A stretch of 64,000 nucleotides of DNA from the NCBI RefSeq assembly GCF_902806445.1, contig NZ_LR760298.1, positions 186,001-250,000 of the forward strand, given 5' to 3'. Below are positions 58,439-64,000 of the stretch, in pieces (within the stretch, counting starts at the first letter, position 1; every line of letters begins with the position of its first letter). The position numbers and the translations under genes were made by a program. Origin of the DNA: Listeria sp. PSOL-1 (GTDB lineage Bacteria; Bacillota; Bacilli; Lactobacillales; Listeriaceae). The notes beneath the pieces were generated by a model. That model was not told the DNA's origin and made no database searches. It saw nothing but the letters and a program-made list of their open reading frames with translations.

Positions 58439-58467
58439 TTGAAAATGAATGTTTTTGATGGTATAAT
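58439..58467 (+). promoter_or_regulatory. Promoter of the fru operon
   Basis: TTGAAA (58439-58444), 17-bp spacer, TATAAT (58462-58467). A weak cre-like stretch AAGAAAGCGATTGAAA (58429-58444, two mismatches) overlaps the -35 and might allow CcpA repression. Confidence 0.8.
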
Positions 58468-58489
58468 AATGAAGGATGGAGGGGAAGAG

Positions 58490-59242
58490 ATGCTAAATGC
58501 AGAACGAAAACAGCGAATTATTGAAGTTTTAGAGCAAGATGGCGTTGTGAAATTAGTCGAATTAGTTCAACAGCTTAATAGCTCTGAATCAACGATTAGA
58601 AGAGATTTGATTGAATTAGAGGAAAAAGGTTTACTTGAGCGAGTTCACGGTGGTGCCAAGCTAACAAACTCACATAATTCAGAACCAAGTATGAACGAAA
58701 AATCATTCAAAAACATTCATGTCAAGCGTGAAATGGCTAAATACAGTGCCAAGCTGATTTCAGAAGGAGATTGTATTTATCTTGATGCTGGTTCAACAAC
58801 CATCGAATTAATTCCTTTTTTAGCTGATAAACGTGTTACTGTTGTAACGAATGGTTTAGAACATGTTGAAAAATTAGTAAAGTTACAAATCGAAGCGTAC
58901 TTACTAGGCGGAAAAATGAAAGTGCATACAAAAGCTGTAATCGGTGCAATTGCGCTAGATAATTTAAAAAACTACCATTTCAATAAAGCTTTTATCGGCA
59001 CCAACGCAGTCCATCAAAATTATGGTTTTACAACACCCGATATTGAAGAGGCTTATTTAAAGCGTTCAGCACATCTCGCTTCTGATGCAACATTTGTACT
59101 AGCTGACCATAGTAAGTTCACTGAAAATAAATTTGCCAAAATGTTTGCTCTTAAAGAGGCAACACTTATTACTGATACCATTCCAAAAAATGTCAAAGAA
59201 AAATTTATCCAAAATTCCAAAATAATCGAGGTTGAGAAATGA
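58490..59242 (+). CDS. fruR: DeoR-family regulator FruR
   Basis: 250 aa. HTH of the DeoR type at about 6-55 (QRIIEVLEQDGVVKLVELVQ, then STIRRDLIELEEKGLLERVHGG), followed by a ligand domain with LDAGSTTIELIPFL. The ATG at 58490 follows GGAGGGG; upstream in-frame Met codons lie before the promoter. Represses the operon it heads until fructose-1-phosphate appears, as known for FruR. Stop overlaps fruK start by 4 bp. Confidence 0.93.
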   Translation: MLNAERKQRIIEVLEQDGVVKLVELVQQLNSSESTIRRDLIELEEKGLLERVHGGAKLTNSHNSEPSMNEKSFKNIHVKREMAKYSAKLISEGDCIYLDAGSTTIELIPFLADKRVTVVTNGLEHVEKLVKLQIEAYLLGGKMKVHTKAVIGAIALDNLKNYHFNKAFIGTNAVHQNYGFTTPDIEEAYLKRSAHLASDATFVLADHSKFTENKFAKMFALKEATLITDTIPKNVKEKFIQNSKIIEVEK

Positions 59243-60150
59243 TTTATACAATAACACTAAATCCATCGATTGATTATATTGTTGAGGTGGAACATTTAGA
59301 ACTTGGGCGCCTGAATCGCATGAAACGGGACTACAAACTTCCAGGTGGCAAAGGAATAAACGTCTCGCGTGTGCTGAATCAATTAGATGTAAAAACGAAT
59401 GCTACAGGTTTTTTAGGAGGATTTACAGGTGATTTTATTGAAAAATGGCTCAACAATGAAGGGATCGGTTCTAGTTTTACCAAAATTTCAGATGATACTC
59501 GTATTAATATTAAGTTAAAAGATGAAGCGGAGACAGAAATTAATGGTCTTGGTCCTACGATAAGTGAAGCTGAGATTGCAAATTTCTTTAGTCAGCTAAA
59601 TAAAATTGAGGCAAGTGATACTGTTATCTTATCAGGGAGTATTCCTCCTTCATTAGGAAACCATTTTTATGAGCGAATTATTGATTTATGTATTCGTAAA
59701 GGCGCAGAATTTATGATCGACACGACAGGCGACGAATTAATCCATGCGATAGCTAAAAAGCCACTATTAATTAAACCAAATCATCATGAGTTGGAGGAAT
59801 TATTTCAAGTTACTTTTAATACAATGGAGGAGATCGTCCCTTATGGCAAAAAGTGCCTAGAACTTGGCGCTAAACATGTCATCGTTTCAATGGCACAAGA
59901 TGGAGCACTTCTTTTTACAGATGAGGCCGTTTATTTTGCTAAACCAATTATTGGTCAAGTGAAAAATTCAGTCGGTGCAGGAGATTCGATGATCGCTGGT
60001 TTCATTGGGACATTGTGCAATACAAATGATCCAATTGAAGCATTCAAAATGGGCGTTGCAACAGGAACGGCGACAGCCTTTTCGACTGATTTGGCTACGG
60101 CGAAACAAATTCGCGCATTGATTCCTCTTGTAGACGTTAACAAATTATAA
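59239..60150 (+). CDS. fruK: 1-Phosphofructokinase FruK
   Basis: 303 aa PfkB-family kinase converting fructose-1-phosphate to fructose-1,6-bisphosphate. Start MIYTITLNPSIDY, substrate motif GGKGINVSRVL (about 37-47) and the ATP and catalytic motif NSVGAGDSMIAGF (about 243-255; Asp is the base). Translationally coupled with fruR (ATGA). The family also includes tagatose-6-phosphate kinase, but linkage to FruA supports FruK. Confidence 0.95.
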   Translation: MIYTITLNPSIDYIVEVEHLELGRLNRMKRDYKLPGGKGINVSRVLNQLDVKTNATGFLGGFTGDFIEKWLNNEGIGSSFTKISDDTRINIKLKDEAETEINGLGPTISEAEIANFFSQLNKIEASDTVILSGSIPPSLGNHFYERIIDLCIRKGAEFMIDTTGDELIHAIAKKPLLIKPNHHELEELFQVTFNTMEEIVPYGKKCLELGAKHVIVSMAQDGALLFTDEAVYFAKPIIGQVKNSVGAGDSMIAGFIGTLCNTNDPIEAFKMGVATGTATAFSTDLATAKQIRALIPLVDVNKL

Positions 60151-60167
60151 AAGTTGGAGGAAATAGA

Positions 60168-62030
60168 ATGAAAATCACTGATTTATTAAATAAAGACGTC
60201 ATGATTATGTCTCTTAAAGCAACAAATAAAGAAGAAGCGATTGATGAAATGATTGCTTCACTTAGTCAGCATCAAAAAATCAATGATATCAATCTTTTTA
60301 AAAAAGCTATCATGACGCGTGAAGAGGAAAGTTCAACGGGTATTGGTGAAGGAATTGCAATGCCGCATGCAAAAACAAAAGCAGTTAGTGAACCTACTGT
60401 AGTTTTTGCCAAAAGTGAAGCAGGAATTGACTATGCTTCGCTTGACGGAGAGCCTGCGTATTTATTTTTCATGATTGCTGCAACTGATGGTGCGAATGAA
60501 ACACATCTAGAAACTTTGGCAGCGCTGTCACGTTTACTTATTCATCCTGACTTTGTGCAAAAGTTAAAAGCTGCTAAAACATCAGAAGAAGTCATTCATT
60601 TATTTGATATGGAAGAAGCAAAATCGAAGCCAGAGGAGGCGATAGGAAGTTCAGATAATGATCAATTCATTGTTGCTGTAACCGCTTGCCCGACTGGAAT
60701 TGCGCACACATACATGGCAGAAGATGCGCTAAAGAATAAAGCAAAAGAAATGGGCGTTTCGATTCGAGTTGAAACAAACGGCTCAGAAGGAGTAAAAAAT
60801 CGCTTAACCAAAGAAGAAATTACACGCGCTAAAGGAGTCATTGTTGCTGCTGATAAAAAAGTTGAAATGGCTCGCTTTGATGGTAAGCATCTTTTGGAAA
60901 CACCAGTAAGCGATGGGATTCGGAAGCCAGAAGAGCTGATTAATCGAGCATTAAGACAGGAAGCACCAGTTTTTCATGATGAGGGGGCCCCTGCTTCTGA
61001 AAGTGAGGAAAAAACCTCAGTTGGTAGTAAAATTTATAAAGATTTGATGAACGGTATTTCTCATATGCTACCATTTGTTGTTGGTGGCGGGATTTTAATG
61101 GCTTTATCTTTTTTAATCGAAAATTTTGCTAAGGATAGCTCTATTTTCAAGATGCTTAGTCAAATTACAGGTGGTGAGTCAGGTGCTTTTCTCTTTTTGA
61201 TACCGATTTTGGCTGGATTTATTGCTAGTAGTATTGCTGACAGACCAGGATTAATGCCAGGGATCGTTGGCGGGCTAATGGCTTATAAGACAGGTGCTGG
61301 TTTCTTAGGAGGGATTGCCGCTGGATTTATTGCGGGTTATGTTGTTCTTGGATTAAGAAAAATGTTTGCTGGTATGCCGAGGACCCTTGATGGATTAAAA
61401 CCAATTTTACTTTATCCTGTTTTTGGGCTATTAATTACTGGGGCGATAATGTACTATATTGCTGATCCATTTTTTAAAGTGATTAATCATTTTTTGACAA
61501 CGCAGCTTGAAAGTTTGGGAACCGCTAATTCGGTAATTTTAGGCATTGTTTTAGGTGGAATGATGGCGCTTGATATGGGAGGCCCGTTTAATAAGGTGGC
61601 TTATACATTTTCAATTGGCGTATTCACATCGACACATGATGGCGCATTCATGGCCGCTGTGATGGCTGGTGGAATGGTTCCACCACTTGCGATCGCCATT
61701 GCAACAACGTTTTTTAAAGATAAATTTACAGAACAACAAAAACAAGCAGGGATTACGAATTATATTTTAGGATTATCTTTTATTACAGAAGGAGCGATTC
61801 CTTTTGCAGCAGTTGATCCGCTTCGAGTGATCACTTCCTCAGTTATTGGTTCTGCGATTGCTGGAGGCTTAACGCAGCTTTGGAGCGTCAATGTTCCTGC
61901 GCCACATGGTGGGGTTTTTGTTGCTTTGCTGGCCAATAAGCCTGTTTTATTCCTTGTTGCTATTTTAATTGGTACAATTATTTCTGGAGTGATATATGGT
62001 TTTTGGAAAAAAGCCGCTACAGCTAAATAA
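60168..62030 (+). CDS. fruA: PTS fructose permease FruA, EIIABC
   Basis: 620 aa, one fused chain: EIIA (1-150) with phospho-His in GIAMPHAKT, EIIB (about 165-265) with the phospho-Cys in TACPTGIAHTYMAEDAL, and the EIIC membrane channel (about 290-615). Takes up fructose and releases fructose-1-phosphate to FruK. GGAGG before ATG, 17 bp after fruK. Last gene of the operon, followed by a terminator. Confidence 0.96.
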   Translation: MKITDLLNKDVMIMSLKATNKEEAIDEMIASLSQHQKINDINLFKKAIMTREEESSTGIGEGIAMPHAKTKAVSEPTVVFAKSEAGIDYASLDGEPAYLFFMIAATDGANETHLETLAALSRLLIHPDFVQKLKAAKTSEEVIHLFDMEEAKSKPEEAIGSSDNDQFIVAVTACPTGIAHTYMAEDALKNKAKEMGVSIRVETNGSEGVKNRLTKEEITRAKGVIVAADKKVEMARFDGKHLLETPVSDGIRKPEELINRALRQEAPVFHDEGAPASESEEKTSVGSKIYKDLMNGISHMLPFVVGGGILMALSFLIENFAKDSSIFKMLSQITGGESGAFLFLIPILAGFIASSIADRPGLMPGIVGGLMAYKTGAGFLGGIAAGFIAGYVVLGLRKMFAGMPRTLDGLKPILLYPVFGLLITGAIMYYIADPFFKVINHFLTTQLESLGTANSVILGIVLGGMMALDMGGPFNKVAYTFSIGVFTSTHDGAFMAAVMAGGMVPPLAIAIATTFFKDKFTEQQKQAGITNYILGLSFITEGAIPFAAVDPLRVITSSVIGSAIAGGLTQLWSVNVPAPHGGVFVALLANKPVLFLVAILIGTIISGVIYGFWKKAATAK

Positions 62031-62037
62031 TGATTTG

Positions 62038-62077
62038 AAAAGAGTTTGGGACAATCATGTATGTCCTAAGCTCTTTT
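62038..62077 (+). terminator. Terminator of fruA
   Basis: AAAGAGTTTGGGACA pairs with TGTCCTAAGCTCTTTT around a short loop. Same stem type as at 50746-50781. Confidence 0.9.
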
Positions 62078-62101
62078 GTGTAAAATGTAAAAAAGAAGAT
62101 A

Positions 62102-62157
62102 TTTTTTAGAAGTTTAACATTTTTTTAATAGGGAAAAAATGTTAAACTTCCAAAAAA
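62102..62157. repeat. Long AT-rich inverted repeat
   Basis: Perfect 17-bp arms (62109-62125 and 62134-62150, starting GAAGTTTAACATTTTTT) around 8 nt; with one mismatch the arms grow to 24 bp. It lies between fruA terminator and the Mga-like gene. Too AT-rich for a standard terminator; might be an operator, terminator remnant or small hairpin element. Confidence 0.8.
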
Positions 62158-62276
62158 AGTGTCTCTTTTTTTTCTTAAAACGAATATAAGGTTGAGACGC
62201 ATGTTAGTAAAATTAGGTGCTATACTACAGATATCAACAAAGCTATATTTTAGTATCCTCTATACTATAATTTCAA

Positions 62277-62304
62277 GATTATGTGTACTTTTAAATACAT
62301 AATC
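62277..62304. promoter_or_regulatory. Inverted repeat 1 upstream of the Mga-like gene
   Basis: GATTATGT (62277-62284) and ACATAATC (62297-62304), perfect 8-bp arms and further pairing inside. Same half-site as the next element. Confidence 0.6.
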
Positions 62305-62320
62305 TATCGCATTGTGATTT

Positions 62321-62352
62321 CATAATTATGTACTATTTGATACATGATTATG
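62321..62352. promoter_or_regulatory. Inverted repeat 2 upstream of the Mga-like gene
   Basis: CATAATTATGTA (62321-62332) and TACATGATTATG (62341-62352), 12-bp arms with one mismatch. Just 21 bp from the start codon. Probable operator pair with the element 44 bp upstream. Confidence 0.6.
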
Positions 62353-62372
62353 TTTTTAAGGGAGGAAGAACT

Positions 62373-63857
62373 GTGTATAAAGAAGCTTTATTAGATCTAT
62401 CAGAACAAGAAAATGTTCGTCTCATTAAAATATTATTTATTGCTGGAGGATATATGCATCGAGAAGAACTCTTTCGTAAATTGGGTATTCATAATAAAAC
62501 CTTACAACGGAGGGTTCAAAGTATCAATGAAACGTTTCAGCGTTTAGGACATCCTCATGTTATTTATTATGATGAGGAAAAAGAACAGTATCATATTCAA
62601 GTCCAAAAAGTCTCGCTTAATTTGAATAGATTAACTTATACGTATTTGGAAGAATCAACGAATTTTCAAATTTTGGATGCGATTTGGACCCAATCTAGCC
62701 CAACTACTGAATCTTTGACTCAACAGTTATTTATTAGTCGATCAGAATATTATCGACGTTTACATTTTTTAAATGAGTGGCTACAATCTTTTGACATCAA
62801 AATTTATAAAAATCAATTTATAGGCGAAGAGTGGCAAATCCGTTTCTTCGCATATCAATTATATTCTAAGATACATCCACAACATTTTTTATATGACCGG
62901 ACCATTACAGAAAGCCAACATCAAGTGATTGAGGCACTAGAAGATGCTTGGCAAATTTCATGGAATCAAGTGCAACGTCAAAGACTAGCTTTATGGCTTT
63001 CTTTATCTTTGCAGCATCAAGGGAAAACATCGACATATGAAGTACCCGCTTCTTTTTGCCAGCATGGGAAAGCAGTGAATCATCATTTGGGAGCTAATTT
63101 CCCTAAAAATGCGCTCGAAAAATATTTTGAAGGTAGTAATAATCTAGATTTTGAGCAACAGGCACTTATCTGTTTTTGCACTATTTTCCCATTCTTTCCT
63201 GAGGGCCATCCTTTACCGCGAAAGATTTTAGAAGAAGTAGAAAGTGATCATTCTAATCTGATTGTGAAACTGTCCCATCATTTGCTTCGTACTTTTCGAG
63301 AGGGTGCAAATGATGACATGCCGTTTTTGGCTTTACCGGATGCTTGGTATTGGTATACAAGCTTAGGGCATACTTTATGGATTAAAGGAACGATTTACTA
63401 TTTTGATAAAGAAACAACAGAATTTTATATGGAGGCAAACTATCGCTATATTAATGTGAAAAAAATCATCAGAGAAACCTTACAACAACCTGATTTTGCT
63501 GTAACAGCTTGGCCTAGAAACCAATGGCTATTAATCCATAAATGCGCACTTTTTGTATATAAGCATCGGGATCTGTTTAATACACCATTGCGTATTGGTG
63601 TCTTTTTACATGCTGACACCTTAATTGTTGATATTTACTTGAATCATTTAAAATATGAATTGTTGAAAAATCTTTATATATCTGTTGAGCCCTATCAAGA
63701 GACAGAAGATTATGACCTTATTATTACGAACTTGGCTTTTCCTATCCAAGCGCATACACAAATTTATTTTTTAACTGATGTAGGGAATCCACAAGAAGAG
63801 CAAGCCGTTCATGCTTTAGTACAAGGTATCTTAGTTAATCAAAGATCAAATGGATAA
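62373..63857 (+). CDS. Mga-like transcriptional regulator
   Basis: 494 aa. N-terminal HTH segments (about 20-55 and 90-140: MHREELFRKLGIHNKTLQRR, SRSEYYRRLHFLNEW) as in Mga/AtxA-type virulence regulators, a helical PRD-like middle, and a C-terminal EIIB-like fold (LRIGVFLHADTLIVDIYLNH, about 405-480). GTG at 62373 has GGGAGG 7 bases upstream; the longer frame from 62328 lies inside the inverted repeat. It is not in an operon with a PTS. Targets unknown; its location beside fruA is suggestive only. Confidence 0.8.
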   Translation: MYKEALLDLSEQENVRLIKILFIAGGYMHREELFRKLGIHNKTLQRRVQSINETFQRLGHPHVIYYDEEKEQYHIQVQKVSLNLNRLTYTYLEESTNFQILDAIWTQSSPTTESLTQQLFISRSEYYRRLHFLNEWLQSFDIKIYKNQFIGEEWQIRFFAYQLYSKIHPQHFLYDRTITESQHQVIEALEDAWQISWNQVQRQRLALWLSLSLQHQGKTSTYEVPASFCQHGKAVNHHLGANFPKNALEKYFEGSNNLDFEQQALICFCTIFPFFPEGHPLPRKILEEVESDHSNLIVKLSHHLLRTFREGANDDMPFLALPDAWYWYTSLGHTLWIKGTIYYFDKETTEFYMEANYRYINVKKIIRETLQQPDFAVTAWPRNQWLLIHKCALFVYKHRDLFNTPLRIGVFLHADTLIVDIYLNHLKYELLKNLYISVEPYQETEDYDLIITNLAFPIQAHTQIYFLTDVGNPQEEQAVHALVQGILVNQRSNG

Positions 63858-64000
63858 GAACGAGACTCATATCCTGTTAAATAAAATGAATAGAGATAGG
63901 TGATGAGCGATACTGACTATGTTTCGGTATGGTTTTATCAAATGTCAAATCGTGTTCATTTTAGAAAAAATTCAGTTTTTATAAATTGTTTTTCAAAAAG

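Overview
The window is chromosomal DNA of a low-GC Firmicute. Gene content and order point to the Listeria group (Listeriaceae) or a close relative: groESL beside ydiK/ydiL, clpB-gpmA, fabH-fabF, ohrA, trpS-oppABCDF-spxA-mecA-coiA-pepF, cdaA-cdaR-glmM, and a Lin0512-family protein. This is an inference from synteny and remembered protein families. No database search was run, and the species is not assigned.

Layout. (1) 1-5.3 kb holds three tandem exported surface proteins. The first has MucBP repeats and a sortase signal, the next two have Ig-like repeats, and the first two share an N-terminal domain. (2) 5.3-8.65 kb, minus strand, holds an acetyltransferase, a NatAB-like ABC exporter (yhaQ-yhaP) and five tRNAs. 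(3) 8.9-19.7 kb links c-di-AMP, potassium and the cell wall: KimA-type K+ importer, an arginase-like protein that has lost its metal ligands, cdaA-cdaR-glmM, two membrane proteins, and glmS behind a glmS ribozyme. (4) 19.7-27.7 kb is the chaperone block: ydiK/ydiL, groES-groEL under CIRCE, an acetyltransferase, clpB under a CtsR box, then gpmA. Three copies of a palindromic intergenic repeat lie here. (5) 28-34 kb holds fabH and fabF (FapR box at fabH), lutABC for lactate use, and ohrA. (6) 34-46.7 kb holds trpS with a Trp T-box, an oligopeptide permease operon, spxA, mecA, coiA and pepF. (7) 46.7-51.4 kb is a decayed accessory island: an integrase tail, a 48-bp direct repeat, a DUF2335 gene pair, an unknown membrane protein, a truncated secreted-protein gene and a frameshifted glucosaminidase gene. 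A tRNA-Ala follows. (8) 51.5-64 kb is sugar use and regulation: Lin0512 protein, universal stress protein, a GH4 phospho-glycosidase with a divergent RpiR regulator, a LacI regulator, LacD aldolase, a beta-lactamase-like serine hydrolase, the fruR-fruK-fruA operon and an Mga-like regulator behind paired inverted repeats.

How the parts connect. CdaA makes c-di-AMP, which is known to inhibit KimA-type importers, while GlmM and GlmS make the amino-sugar precursor of the wall that CdaA/CdaR are linked to. Stress control is split, with CIRCE at groESL and CtsR at clpB, while MecA and Spx belong to the Clp proteolysis network. The 3' end carries several sugar systems, each with its own local regulator. 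The least explained elements are the palindromic repeat family, the surface-protein cassette, the arginase-like pseudoenzyme and the degraded island.
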